This document shows, one piece after another, positions 1 through 13,579 of a stretch of 64,000 nucleotides of DNA. Each line of letters opens with the position of its first letter. Position 1 is the first letter of the stretch. The stretch is from Protonemura montana (taxonomy: Eukaryota; Arthropoda; Insecta; Plecoptera; Nemouridae): the NCBI GenBank assembly GCA_947568835.1, contig OX387606.1:16492001-16556000 (forward strand), read 5' to 3'. The notes under the pieces were generated by a model that worked only from the letters and a program-made list of their open reading frames with translations, did not search any database and had not been told where the DNA came from. Both the position numbers and the translations under genes were made by a program.

Positions 1-3000
1 GGCCTTAAAGGATCGCTAAAAGTGGAAAAGGGCTGTATGATAACATTGCAGTGATAAAAATAATACTGTCATTGATTCAAATACTGTTCGGCACAATAAT
101 GGGCCAAATATTTGTGGACCTGATTTTTCTTTATTTCTTCACTGACCAATATGTTGTTTTCCATGTCAATGGATCTCTTTTCAACTCAAGCGGGGGTCTC
201 CAGCCTAAACCAACCACACGCCCACGTTTGTACAAAAAACGTGCCAGACCCGCCATTGAGTAGAGGAAATTTTACCCTACTAACTTTATGGCAATGTTCA
301 ACATAAAATAAATAATTCATTAGCCACAAGTTTAAATCTGCTATCGGATTCCTTTGAGTGTGCTCATTACGCGTGAAGCTACACATCGACGCCTATTTCG
401 ACGTCGACGCCGACGCCGACGCGACGCTGCTATTGACATTGCCGCGTCACTAACAACAAGGTCATCAGGCGTCGCAATGGATGGCTTCCACATTAATGGC
501 TCGAGTGGCTAATCACTTTATAACCATTAACTTATCGCTTGCCGCCGCCGCCACAAACGCGGATAATACGTATTCTAGTGCCTCGGCTTTACTGTAGATT
601 AAGCTCAGCCAATTCAATATAGTGATGCCACTTGGCGTATGCAATCAAACGAGAAAAACGTGCTGAATATTCAGTCCGAAACACTCCATCGCTCCATCGG
701 TTGGTTAGCAATTAGGTTTAAGGGCTTGGAAAATTAATTTATCATTCGCTGTCGCAATCGTTGTCTTGTCTACGATTAAAAAGCAGAACTAGTTATGAAT
801 TTTAAGTTTGATTTCAACAACTTTTTTATCTCTGCTTTACATCCGTAAAGTTTATTTGCATTACTTTCCAGTGAATCTACGAAGTTAATAAGGTCTTTAT
901 TTGTCCGGAATCGAAAACTGGTTTAAATTGGGTGAGAAACAGGGCGTTTTTTGTAATGGTAGTGAACTGCTTTAATCAGTTTTTTAATGAAAAATGGTTT
1001 CTTCTCGACTTTAAATTATCAAAGAACGTTACATGATGCCATCATGGAGTGGCTACAACCCCTTGCAATTATAAAGCTGTTCAAAGATAGTTAGGAATTG
1101 AGGATTGACCACGCAAAACGATATATACTACATCTTAAATGACCAAAGTCTAAAAATGGTTCACTCACGTCATGGTAATTAAAAAATATTAACTTACTCC
1201 TTTCCAATTGGGGCATCCACTCAAATACAACGTTTAAAATGACACGAGAAAGACATTTCATAAAAGATTATATATCCTGAGAACAAAAAAAACTGATCTA
1301 CTTACTTTTACAAAACTAAGGAGGCTAGAACGCGGATTCATACTTCCTTATTCAGCAGCGCCCGGCTAATACACTTTCACAAAATAAAGTTATGATGTAA
1401 GACTTCCCTAAAATAAAGATCCCCCTCCCGATCACTGTGAAGAGCTTAAACGTATTCGCGAGAATTCTCGTCACGTTCAGCTTGAATGCCTCGAGTTGGC
1501 ATCATCGTCTGGAAGCGGGTAGATTAACAATTTTCCGACTCGAGCTGAAATTGGGGCTGTTTTGGTTTGTAATACATAGTTGATGTGAGAACGCGATTGC
1601 TTCAGCGTAGTGGGTAGCCACCGAGGTAGTGGTTAGCCAATTTGTGGCCTGTCTTTTATGTTTATTTTAGTTCACTAAAGTCTACTTTCTTCCATCCATC
1701 AAGTGGCAGTCTCGGTTAACTTTATCAAACAGCTACCAAAGATGCACTTCCAGTAGTATCACTGAAGAAAATGTCGTTCATACATCAAATGTAAATTACA
1801 TCAGAAATTTGTTATGTTAAAAATATTCTTTAAATTCGAGAAATTAAGCGTAGTTTTCTGCTTTTTCGATGTTCCGTAAAATAAAATTTTGATAAACCAA
1901 TTTTGAAACAATTATGATGAAATTTTGGTGTTAGGTACCATACAGATCTTACTAAATTTAGTATATACGTTATTGAACAGAATATCTATTAGCAATCTTT
2001 TGTTAACGAGTGTTTGAAAAACGCAATTTAAAAATAATCCTAAGCCATTACCTAAATCGTGAAAGATTTTATGGATATAAGAAACCGAAAAAGATATGTT
2101 TTTATAACAGCAAAATAGAAAAGTTTCTCGACCTCTCAGATGCAGTCAAAAGTTTCAATTTTCCCCCTTAGGGCTTTCGGATGCCATTGTCTATTGTTTT
2201 TACCTTACACAATTCACAGTCGTATCTTCTGTGTTCTCCCTCATCGTGCCATAAGACATGTCGCAGGGATTTGAAGCTTTTAGAAGTGTGTGTTAGTGTC
2301 CCTGTCACCGTACGATCACTTCGGTACAATTCTGCCATGACAAAGACATTCTTTCCTAGCCTTGGATTGATAGAAAATAGATTTCCTGATACTTCCGACT
2401 CACGTGCTGTACCGTAATGAAGAGATGTAAGAAAATCGCAATTTTCTCCTTACATATTGGTTTCGTGAGTGCTGCACAGATAGATATGATGGTATGGTGG
2501 ACTTCATACGTGTCCTTCCTGGCATGAACTCCTTCTTTTTATCGATGATGGCGAGAGAAATAGGAAATGAACGCCGTGGTTCTGAACCGAGGACGTGTGT
2601 TTCAAAAATTAAATGCACTTCTCTGGAAGCTTCTATTGCATGTATATGTCGTAGAATAGTATCCATATGTTTTAGAGTAGCAGGCATTATGTTTTAAACC
2701 CTGCACTTTAGCTGTAACGGCTGGTTAGCTAGCAATAAAAAGTCCCCATTTAATATTTATTTTGGTTTTCTTTCGATTGTGTAGTACTTTCTACTGCATG
2801 TCGTATTTTTAACGGGGTTTTCTGTACAATAAATTAAAGCCCTTCGGATTTTCACTGAGTGCCCTTGAGTCGAGAACTAGACACAAGGCTGCGAAGTTAA
2901 CTTTTTGAAACCTTCTGGAGAGAGAGAGAGAGTCCTTTCCAAGGACTGTAAAAAAGACGCTAGTAATTTCGGACCGTGGAAATGGTTTTGAGGGGTTTTC

Positions 3001-5090
3001 TTGGTTGAGGAGTCCCCTCTCTCATATAGATCGAGTGATTTTCTTTTCATCTTTGCCAAATGGACGCTTGACGAGATGTGGACGATCACAATATTTCGGT
3101 TCCCGCACAGAAACACCTATGCTTGAAATCTATATAGGGACATTCTCGTTAATAATATATATATTCTTTTTACGGAAGTATTTTACAGTAATTTGTAAGT
3201 AAGCACGACTATATGAGGTCATGTACGTATAGTTATCTTTGTAAAGTGTACTTGTGGGACTTATTCCTATTATAATTATTTCATGGCCACACAAATTTAA
3301 AATTTAAATTATTTTCTGTATAAACAATTTCCAAACAAAGCTTTGAATTTTCGGTCATTTTCTGCCAACAACGGATCAGCCTATTGATGGCTTTGGATTA
3401 GCTATCTTTGTGGCTAATAATTCAAATAATTCAAAGCGAAACCAAAACAATTGCAACAATTGCTTTTCTCTTTTCAACGCACTCACAGTCCTTGTAATAA
3501 AACATTACTATGGAACAGTGACATAAAAATTGTTTTACTTATTCAATCTAGTTTAATGTGATTAATAATCTAAGTACTAATTGAAAGGGCTTGCAAACAC
3601 ATGTGCCAAGCTACAAGATTTTTTTTTTAAATTGGGTATTATTCAAAGCCAAGATTGACCTAAATTTCCCAGATTTCCTTCCATTTCCTAGGATCGCGTG
3701 TCTAGGGAATATTTCCCTTCTCACCAGCAACGTATAGATTATGTTCTGCGGTGATGCAAAAAAAGAAACGGAAGAGGAAAAGAAAATAGGAAAGCAAAAA
3801 CTTACTTACGACATTGTCTTTCGCGAAAATCCGTACAAAAATCTGTCCAAAACGGTATTCCTCGAGTGGCAAATTGTATTCCGATCCATTTTAATCGACA
3901 CCGAATAAATCGGACGAAAGCAACTCCTATAAAAGTTGCTTCATCCTATTAGCCAACTCAGATTCCACAAACTTTTTAACGCTCGTATTTGTTCAAAAAT
4001 GTGAATTGGCTTCATCTTTTTTGTTTTAATATCTGCACTTTTTCGTGATATAAAACCGATCTTCTGTATTCAAAAATGTTCTTGCCCATGCTATCAGACT
4101 TTTACAGGCTGAAATTGCTATTTTCTTTTAACCTGTGGTCAAATTCTTCCATCTTTTGCTTGATCTAAATCCATCATTCATCGTAAAGGTACCCCGTGGG
4201 GTTATACGCCCGGGTAACAACAACGAAACATTCTGTCATAACTGCAGCAAATTCGAGAAGCTTCTTCGATGGAGACACAGAATCACGATCGTACCAAAAC
4301 CTCGCAAATAAACTACACAACGTGTACCCATCATAAAATTTCTCATTACATTAACGTTATAGACATTGATACTTACTTGCTTCAAGTTGGGTACTTGAAT
4401 TACTGTTTTCGTTGCATTGATACTATTATTTTGGCCGTAACAACCCCTACCTAAAACTCCATCTATCATTGCTTCTGTTATTTATACACGGGTCCACCTC
4501 TTTCTCTCCCATAGCCAAGTCGTTAGTTTCTTCTGTTTTGGCTCCAAATCAGATTTCACTGCAATTATTACATCCGAGCCTGCCATCAAGTCGACAAATA
4601 ACTTTAGGACCTGTAAGATCCTTTTCATTATTGTCCCAAATCCTTGCAGATATTCGGCCAGCTTCGTTCGTCGTGGGTTCTTCGCCAATCTTTAGCATGT
4701 CTGCAGCCTGCCTATGCACCTCGATTGTGTCAAATCAAAGGGACGATTGATGTCAAAAGGAAATCTAGAATCAGATCGAACTTCGAAGTAATCGGACAGT
4801 AATACGAGTGGCAATATACTTTTCATTGCGAAATCTGGACAAGGTTAAGTGAAGAAAAATGTCGAAGCACTTCCTCAATATAAAAAATGAAAGTATGTTA
4901 GCGTATTATCAATTAAAAACTTGCATCATATTGCCCGAGGATTTGACCGCTACTCAATCATGCAACCTTGCTTTACATCAGTTTTGTTCAAATCTGTAAA
5001 TTGCTTGACATTTTGCGTCAATACTCGGGACTATCGCGCATTATTTGATTGCCAGTCGATCACAAATGTGCCAATCGTTTTCTGGATTGG
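1..5090. other. gene-free AT-rich stretch
   Basis: I recognise no exon, RNA gene or mobile element on either strand. The open frames are short and unlike any protein I know. A CG-rich patch with repeated GACGCC/GACGTC words lies at about 388-480. The missing downstream exons of the receptor whose first exon is at 10973-11276 (minus strand) would be expected on this side, but I could not find them. Confidence 0.5.
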
Positions 5091-5468
5091 CCGAACGGTT
5101 TGGCGTGCCAAGAACACACCGGTTCTCGTGAGACGAGATCACCGAAGTTAAGCAGCACTGCGCTGGGTCAGGTATTGGATGGATGACCAACATACTCATA
5201 ACGGGTTCTGTTCGGAAGTGAAGTAGAAGGGATTGAAGTTAGTACAACAGCTCCACTCTCCTTGTTGACCAATTCACCTCGACAGCATGAACAATGGAGG
5301 AATCCTGATGTTCTAGTCATACCATCTTTCAGAAGGGGCGTTCAGCTATGATCACTTGCTTTTCGACAGAATACGTCCCAGCACCGGGTTTCTCCTCCTC
5401 CTTTCTCATTCACCAATGCCCCAAAGCACGTTGTCACAACAGTGCGTCGTTAAACACTACAAATCAAT
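5091..5468 (+). repeat. 5S rRNA-derived SINE (SINE3 type), copy 1, diverged
   Basis: The first 110 bases resemble the 3' two thirds of 5S rRNA, with words such as CGGTTCTCGTGAGA, ATCACCGAAGTTAAGCAGCA and TATTGGATGGATGACC that include the internal pol III promoter region. The body is shared with the copies at 13580, 17465, 22336, 23745, 28399 and 62391, and the end reads CAGTGCGTCGTTAAACAC. This copy has lost part of the middle and is well diverged, so it is probably old. It is not a functional 5S gene because the body continues into non-ribosomal sequence. Confidence 0.85.
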
Positions 5469-6240
5469 CTCCTGATCTATCCCGCAGAGAAACCTGGTGT
5501 TCTTACAATGTGACACTCTTACTGCAAGAAATAATCCATTGCAAGAATTACACTCGTTTTTAATCAAATGTTCTCGCATTTCTGACGTCTTCACGCATAG
5601 GTGCAAGGTCTACGCTCTGATGTTGCGTTACCCAACTTATATTGCCTCCTAATCCTGTTTGATCCATTTGCGCAAGCAATCTAGTTGTATCGGCATGCAA
5701 TAGATACTGTAATCCTAGTTATGGACATATAAAGGTGTCTCAAGTATGATGATTAAGTATGCTTCCTTTGAGGTTCACTCAGAAAATAGAATCTTTTATG
5801 AAAACCCCGGTATTTATTGGGGTTCATGATGCATCGAAACTATTAAAAAAGCGGCTGCGCACACGTGCAGCCGTGATGGTACACATGTAGTGTTAGAATA
5901 TTGCGCGAAATTGACAAAAAGATCGAGGAGATCGGTGAAATCAATTTCCTGCATTTTGGTCGTCTTCTGGCCGTTAACTGCTGACATATGAAACCAATTG
6001 CATGCCAATTTCTAATTTTCTAATTTTTCATATCTAATTTCTATTATTTTTTTTAGCGAAATATTCCGTTTCATAATAACCATAACAAATGTCAGTTGTG
6101 TGGGTTTTTTGTTTTTGGTGTGCACCTACATGTGATTACGAACGGCTTTAAATCATTTGATTACATTTGCATGGTACATTTTCAGGGTAAATTTCCAAAG
6201 TTCAAATAGTTCAAATTCAAATGAGTCAGAAAATGCCTAG

Positions 6241-6600
6241 CTCTCCATCGACTCTGGCTTAAATTAAAAAGTCGATATACTTTGAAAGGTCCGTCGAAAT
6301 GTCCATTTAATCCATTGACTCTGATGGATCAAATTGCAGAGTCAATAGCGTTAATGCGCCAACAAAATGTTAGCACTCTCTATCAACTCTGACTGTAAAT
6401 ACAGGTTTGATAGGCTATCTCGTTGTAGGCTATCTACGAGCCGATAAAATGCGAAAATAATCCATCGGTTCTGACTTGACAAAATGCAGGGTCAATAGAT
6501 ATAATGCGCCAGCAAAAATGTGACGAGCTCCGGCGACTCTGGTCTTGATTCCAGAGCAGCTCAATCAAATACGCCGATAGGTCTGTGAAGCCGAATAACA
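6241..6600. repeat. degenerate tandem repeat, period about 135-149 bp
   Basis: Three diverged units begin near 6241, 6376 and 6525 with variants of CTCCATCGACTCTGG. Within them a word like AATGCGCCAACAAAAATGT recurs at about 6355 and 6503, and AGGGTCAATAG-like words also recur. The units differ enough to be old. No coding potential was seen. Confidence 0.55.
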
Positions 6601-9600
6601 CGCTTGAATACCACGCGGGTTTTGGAGAAACTTACGATTGACTGCAAATTCCCAAAAATATATTAACAGATTCGTTGTTGCAGACTCTTTCTGCCCTAAA
6701 TGAATTTACCACCGAAAAAATGTCATTCGCTCCTCAACACGACTTAAATTGCGTTTGTACAGTACTTAAACACTGCTACAGTACAGTTTTTAAATAGGGA
6801 AAAGTGCAATTGTAAATGTAAATACTGCATACAAGAATAGGATGCCTAGTTTGTAATCTCTGGAGTAATTCTATGCTTGCAAGATAATGTTTTACTTTTT
6901 AAGAAACTTACAGCTTGCCATTGTGAGCGTGTATATTATCATTTAAAATGAATGTAAAAATAAATACAAAATACAAATACAAATACAAAACAAATCAAAA
7001 AGTGGTTGAATTTTTGACAAGTAAGTGAGCAGCCGTCATATCGGCAAATTGCAAAAAAAAAATGAATGACAGAATCGAGTCTCTAGCCTCATAGAGATCA
7101 TGTTATAGTTTTCGCTTCGCCAAATTTGACCATACACTCGAAAAATACTGATTCAAATTAGAAGAGTTCATCACTGAATACTGAAGTAACGTGCTCGTGG
7201 GAAAATAGAGTAAAGTCCAGTGTCAACGCTGACACGTCCTAGTTGACCAACGGACCAAGAAGCTGCCAGCAGATGCTAGAAACGGTATTGACGGCAAAAT
7301 GGCGTATTCAACCGCGAATAACCAGCTTGGGTTCCAAAATCAAATAGCACAACAGCAAGCTTCACATTTGAATCGCGCGTGCATGATAACTGATTAACTA
7401 ATTATCTAATTAATTAATCAATAGAACTCAATGACAATAACACGGTGCCAATTTGTGCAGGTATCCGCGTTAGTATCGAATTGTTCACCTTACGTGTCGC
7501 TGCACTTGACAATCTCATGCACTCGACTAGCAAATTACTTTCGGATCTCTGCCCAAAATTTAATCCGGCGTAATTAGTTTTATTTTCAGCACCTCAATCT
7601 TTTTACCTCTTCAGACTTTTTTTTTTCATTCCAATATCCTAGCGCCCACTTAATCACTTGCACACTCTGCTGGCTAATTAAAATTCTCATTCCTGATGCT
7701 TTTTTATAGAATTATTGCTCTGATGATATTAAATTCCTCAAATTAAGCTCTGCTGTTCAACCCCGTATGCATGGATGATGATGATTAAAAGATGGACTAA
7801 CCCACCCACCGCCTAAAGAGGACAGAAACAGACCTTCTCTACCGTAGTAATGAATAAACTTGTTAGACAATGCGACTCGCGCAGGAAATTCAAACTTTCC
7901 GTAAAAGAGTTCCTGACGACCAACGTTTTTTTTTAATGAATTTTATAATTTTTAACAGATTTATGCAAATATACATTAATATTGTCAATGATGTGTATGT
8001 ATGATATGACCGTGCAATCGATGTGATATCGAAAAAATATTGACAACTTTAATCATAGTTAAGCAATGTATAAATTAACAGATACAAATAAATAAAATAA
8101 AATAAATGATCAATAAAAATTCACACATTTTTTTTAATACTTTCCGATGGTAAATGGAAACCAAAATGATGAGCTGGAGTTATTGGGGGCACGTGACCAT
8201 GAATAACCATATGCTTGTAAATAGTACCCAGTTCCAGTAAACAATATCGTAATTTAGTGTGTCGCTATATTTATATGGGTCGCCATTGTCAACTCTAATC
8301 GAAGCCCGGTCGTAAATTTTAATTGATCTTCTTCATGAACCACCAGACATTGGACATTAACGGTATGTCGATGCGAAGAGAGGGCAACATTTCTCACTAT
8401 CCGAGTCGATGTTTAATTCTGGTCTGTAACATCAATTAAAATCACACAATAGCAAGTGTAATTAATTTGCTTGTACTCTGCTACTTTGTGGCAAGTTCAT
8501 GCGTCTCAGAGAAGCCAACTTAAACTTCCAGGTACAAATATTAAAGGACGATTTGAGCAGAGAGAAAATAGTTCCGGATGCTAAATCAAATTTATTTTAT
8601 GTGACAGGACCAACGAGGACAGGACAAAGCCTTCCTGAATCATCGCCAAATTCAAATTCAAATATAAATTCAAATTTTTTTTGTGAATTTATCTAAACAG
8701 CATCTTTCAAATCTTTCAAAATGTCAGCTAAACAGGGAAAATTAATTTTTCTATAAAACATCCCTTGATTGCCGATTAAGCAAGATTTAAACGGTGTTAG
8801 TGAAATCGACCTTCAGTTCACTGTATTGTTCAGATGTAAATATGTTCAGATTGTTCAGAACTTCTCAACTTCCCGAGGTATTTACCTTATTTAATGGAAC
8901 TCATGAACTTTCAGTTTTCTGTCGTTAGTATTTCATGGCTTGTCTAGGAAAAGTAAACAGACTATGTAGAAAATTCATCGAAATGTTTGTTATCCTTTTC
9001 AGGTTTTTAAGCATTTTAAACTCGCAAACAATCATGAAAAAACACCACTGTGAATTTTTTCAATTAATACTTGTTTCTGTTTTGTATATTTTTATTTCTA
9101 ATTGTCACCCGCTGTCGGTGTCAGATGATCTGGCTTCAAAGTAGTTAATTGGTAACGTGATTCCAGATCGGTGCTGTTCGATTTGTGGCTGTCATCACAA
9201 GTAGCAAAATATCAATGCTTTGTGTGATGCGTTCATTAATTTGATATCACGATTTCAACACAAAAATCTTTTGTACTGAATATAATTACAAAACAATAAT
9301 CTCTTGTTTTGAGTCCGGTTACAATCAGGCGAATATGTACCGTGAAAAATGATTATTTTTAAATCGCTTAAAAACTAGGTCACATTGTAGATTTTTCACC
9401 CGAGTTGTTACCGGTGAGGAAATTTTAAACAGAGATACGAAATGGAAATAAGATCACTTTGAACCTGATGAATTGAATAATAAATATTTTAAAACTAAAA
9501 GTGTTGTTGAATTAGAGCTCCTCTATCGCATTTTAAGTATCTAGGTAATATACTTATAACACTGAAATGGAGTCTGTATGTTTGTAAGTGAAATTTAGAA

Positions 9601-10335
9601 TTTTTGCAATTGATTGATTAATTTGATTGTTGGATTTATTTTTGGATTGTATCCATATTTCCTTCAAACGAATTTGAAGGAAATATGCCCATCGAATCGT
9701 CATACGGTTCGAAAACTTCAAAACTGGGAACAGTTGATAATCTGTCTTGCATCGAATTTGAAACAAAATATTGATCGCCTAAATAGTTTCCTCCTTTTAT
9801 AACCATGTCGAAATGAAAGAGATCATTAAATATGGGTGAAACTGACGAGGAGAGAGGCAACGGCAACGGACCCATCCAATTTGTAGATCGTGGCAGATAG
9901 CAAAGGCGAATAAAAAAATATGTACCGCCAGGTCCTCAAATAAAACTATATTGGCAATAAGTAGGTACATTTTATGAGTCAGATAATTTGATATCTTTAT
10001 GTTAAATAGTTTAACTTAACATAAGTTTTAATACAAATTTCTAGTCCGAGCGAAGCTATAAGGTAGTAATATACTAGCAATATACTAATATATGAAATTA
10101 AACATTTCTTCAATCCAAAACTGAATTTTTAAGACATTCTGAGACTGCGACAAATTTAAATTGCTTGCTTCTTAGAAAAGTGGTAAAGAAATGTTTCGGA
10201 ATTTATTATCGGTTGAACTGCCAAATTCCCGAAAAACACTTGAAATATGGGAATAACTCTAGAAAGCGAAAACTTACGAATCTGTCATTTTTAGGCATTT
10301 GTTTAGTTTTCATATTTTGCCAAAAAGATGAAAAT
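6601..10335. other. gene-free AT-rich stretch
   Basis: Nothing recognisable as an exon or RNA gene was found. Short A/T runs and simple repeats are common. It may be intronic or 3' to the minus-strand receptor exon at 10973-11276. Confidence 0.45.
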
Positions 10336-10485
10336 ATTGTATTATTATGAACACAAAAAATGGATGCCCCAACGGAGACACGAACCCCGATCTAATAATA
10401 AAATAAATATAATGAATAATAATAATAATAATAATAATAAAATACCCCGCGCACTGCAAGCGTTTGCAATTTAAATAATATTGCA
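10336..10485 (-). repeat. tRNA-derived SINE fragment with AAT microsatellite
   Basis: Read on the minus strand, this piece has a tRNA B-box-like stretch (CGGGGTTCGTGTCTCC) followed by GGGGCATC and GTGTTCATAATAATACAATA, matching the SINE at 40617-40733. It is joined to an AAT run (about 10409-10440). A plus-strand tail follows, ending ATTGCA-like words and GCGTTTGCAATTTAAATAA, the same tail seen at 20490 and 35940. The head and tail are therefore in opposite orientation, which suggests a rearranged or fold-back copy. Confidence 0.65.
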
Positions 10486-10972
10486 AATAAATGAAATTGT
10501 TGTAATAATAATTTAATAAAAAAATTAGCATATACATATACATTATTTAAAAAAAGAAGCAAATCTAAGTCTAGAGATTTTTAATTTATGCTGAAAATTT
10601 CATTCAAATCGTTTCATTACTTGGTCAATGCACTAAAAAAAATACAAAAAACACAAGAAAAAAAAACAGATCGGACATTTTCCGGTTAGCCAGATCGAGT
10701 CTCAGCTTTACTCGCTACGCTCATCCATCTAACAGTTAACTTATCGCAGAACCTAAAAAAATGCATTTCTCAACAATCGCTCCGCAAGTGCGTTTCAAAC
10801 ACATCCTGAAAACTGTCCGGTAACAACTAGACAACAAAACATAATAACTGTCCCACTTTGACTAAGATCCATTACAGATAGAAAGAATTATACAGCACAC
10901 AATGCCATCTCGATAAGAAGTCGTGCACCCAACGCGTCATCTGTGTCAATGTCAACTCGATTTCCAACTCAC

Positions 10973-11276
10973 CGAATATCAGCAGCAGAAGATCCGACAC
11001 CGCCAAAGAGAATAGGTAATAATTTGTCGCCGTATGCATAGCAGCGTTCCGCGCAATCACCCAGCACACCAGCACGTTTCCTACGACACCGGGCACAAAT
11101 ATCGCCGCGTAAATTATCGTCAACGGCAACACCAAGATGATTGGCAAATGTTTCGGTCCACGCGTAAGTTCCAGATACTCTTCCCGTGTCCATTTCTCCG
11201 CCGTCTCGTTGCTGAATGCGGTCGGAGTGATCCAGAGGTCCGTGTAGATATGGCTGATGCCCGAGGTACTATCCAT
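10973..11276 (-). CDS. pyrokinin/CAPA (neuromedin-U-like) receptor, first coding exon
   Basis: This exon encodes the N-terminus and first transmembrane region of a rhodopsin-family G-protein-coupled receptor for PRXamide-type neuropeptides. The start ATG at 11276 has an in-frame stop four codons upstream (11286-11288). The extracellular tail carries an N-glycosylation motif (NET). A near-diagnostic stretch [12 protein letters not shown] follows, then TM1 with GVVGN (the conserved GN of class A receptors), loop MHTATNYY, and TM2 with [10 protein letters not shown] (conserved LAVSD). The exon ends at a good donor (GTGAGT at 10972 downward) in phase 1, just after LLLIF. The family has seven helices; none of the remaining exons was recognised in the window, so the following intron may be very long. 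The strongest resemblance is to insect pyrokinin and CAPA receptors; which one cannot be decided. The CG-rich sequence up to about 11460 is probably 5' UTR. Confidence 0.85.
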
Positions 11277-11740
11277 ACTGTGCGACTAGCACCCACTCGT
11301 TCACACGAAGCACTTGTGGCTGGTTGAATTCTTAGTCGCTGAATTTGCGAGTGCGAACGCCGACTTTGACAACGAGCTCGCCATTATCGTGCTGCGTCGA
11401 TGCGAGTGCAAACATGTCGTCGTGGCACTTGGCTGACGGGTTGAGCTCTTTAGACCCTAGAAACAATGAAATCTCATAAAACAGGACGCATGTATTTAGA
11501 TTTTTATACGTGTTAATTGTTTTGCTCTAATTTCATGCTACCAGTGAAATAGATCAAGAAATTAGGTCACGTGCTTTGCCATTGTGCAGACGCAAGTTTT
11601 GGACAAGAGTGCATGTGTTTTTTGTTTTTTTTATGCTTGGCTTTTCCAACGCCGCATCGCTAGTCTGCGTGTTTGAGAGTCCTGTCCGGAAAATCATAAA
11701 GTAGAATTTAGAAAGCGAAAAGCAGAGCCAAACTGACGTG

Positions 11741-11770
11741 GGGGCGGGGGGGGGGGGGGGGGGGGGGGGG
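11741..11770 (+). repeat. poly-G tract
   Basis: A run of 25 consecutive G (11746-11770) is preceded by GTGGGGGC. It lies upstream of the minus-strand receptor exon. Similar G runs occur at 25567-25596 and 62507-62523. Its length may be unstable or a sequencing estimate. Confidence 0.9.
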
Positions 11771-13329
11771 TAGAAAAGCTAGCAAGTAAAGGAAAACCAC
11801 GTAGGAAACATTCGGAACAGTCAAGCAAAATTACTCTTTGAATATCAAGTAACTCCGGAGCTGAATATTAATCTTTGTTTTCCTCGCAGGGATTTTGGAG
11901 AAACAACAACTCCACGAACTGGTGCATGTATTCAATGTTTGTACCGTATTTTAAAATGATTCCCCTCCCCTAAAATAGTTAAGGTAAGAGAGAGATTAAA
12001 GCCGATGAAATTTGAGATGATTGCTTCTCGGTGTATGCCTCTCTGGTTTGTCGCCCTGGAGGCGATTTTCGAACCCCCTTTGACTTAGATAGTTTGACCA
12101 TACTTTAACAAAGGACGGGAAGGGCCGATACGCTCTTCGGAAACGCGTTCCTGTGGGTTGCTAGAGGATGATTAGATTATGAATTTGATATTAGTGTTTC
12201 AATCTTGGCAGCTTTACACTGTGAAGGGTGCCGATGGTTTCTCTGTATTGCACAAGTGTTGGTGTCTAAGAACGGATCTGTCGATAAAACCCCACGCTGT
12301 TGCGTTACAGTCAATAGATTATTTTTAGCAAATTAAAGAATGAAGGAAAACAAAAATCGGTTTCCTTTCAATTTTCCAGCAAGTTTTAATATCTGTCGCT
12401 CTGCCTAACTCTAATTAAACTTCCAAGCTCCGACTGTATTTATTTCCAAAGTTTATTGGCTAATGTACTTGAAGTTATGCTCGAGGATTAGCTACAAGAA
12501 AAGTTCTCTTGAGTAGAATACGCATGGAAACTTTAACAGTGTCCAATAGAAGGATTTTAACAAAAATTCTGTGTTTTTTTTCTTTTCTGATACGTTCAAA
12601 TAACTTGAAACTTTTTAAGTGGGCTTTTGAAAGTGAAACTTTGAGAGTTTAAATTCAGAGTGTTCGTAACTAGATCGAAAATCTTAATACAAAACTATAA
12701 AACGAAGTAAATTTGTTTGTTACCCACCAATAAAATGAATGTTTTTTTAATTTCTGCTGGGCTAATTGGCGTGATTGTTAAAAACCAGAGGAATTACCTA
12801 CCCACAAATTCATACTTATTGTAGGCTGAATAAAGTTCCGCATTTTCATTTGAGATTTCTTTGTAAGTCACTTTTAGGTTTGGATCTCACAAGCACTGTG
12901 TCGGGAGCCGACATGCAGCAAATTATTCTTCACGTTATAATTACGATCGACTTAATATTTTTAATAACGCTCCTATCTGACTTGAAATTTAACTGCCAGG
13001 TAGGTAAGACTTAGAAGCTATCTTATCGTCTTCTAAAGGATTATGTAATTTAAGCAATAGTTTCTATTTTTGTAGGCAATGCTTAAATTGAGATGCCCAT
13101 TTAATTTAATAATTCCCGTTTAATACTGTCACGGACCCATATACCTTTGAAAGAGCTTGAATTTAAACTATAAACAACTGAATCGCATTATTACAATTTT
13201 TTTATCTATTCGTTTCATAAAAAAAAAAGAAAATATTAATATTCATGTAAACGTCACATACCAGAATCATTTATGTCACACTCACTCCTAAAAAAAAGGG
13301 CAACAACTTTTCATATCGAAGTTAGTCGA
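11771..13329. other. gene-free stretch
   Basis: No exon, RNA gene or known repeat was recognised. It is ordinary AT-rich sequence between the receptor exon and the SINE at 13580. Confidence 0.45.
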
Positions 13330-13579
13330 AAGCGGTGTGTCTAGACCCCCGTCGACATCGGCCGTCTGTTTTTGACTGGAATAACGCCGCACGATGCTGG
13401 ACCCGGGTTCGACGCCACGGAACGCCAGAGAGCTACTGACGCCAAGCGTCGCTCTGCATCCTTATCACCGGACCGACTCGCGTCGCGTCGCGTCGCGTTA
13501 CGTTGCTCGCTATCGCGCCATCGGCCGCAGTGTGGGCGAAAGACAGTCACAACATCCAGCTGCGCCCATTGCCCCAATT
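13330..13579. other. GC-rich unassigned block abutting a SINE
   Basis: This roughly 250-base block is far richer in G, C and CpG than its surroundings and contains a GCGTC repeat run near 13486-13500. It abuts the 5'-truncated SINE copy at 13580. Open frames exist on both strands, but none resembles a known protein. It could be another repeat family fused to the SINE, or transduced sequence. Confidence 0.4.

Noticed and set aside
5091-5200. 5S rRNA gene
   Set aside because: The 5S-like part lacks the first bases and the terminal stem, and it runs on into a repeat body shared by six other copies, so it is a SINE head.
6241-6600. CRISPR array
   Set aside because: This is eukaryotic DNA, and the units are long, diverged tandem repeats without short identical repeats and unique spacers.
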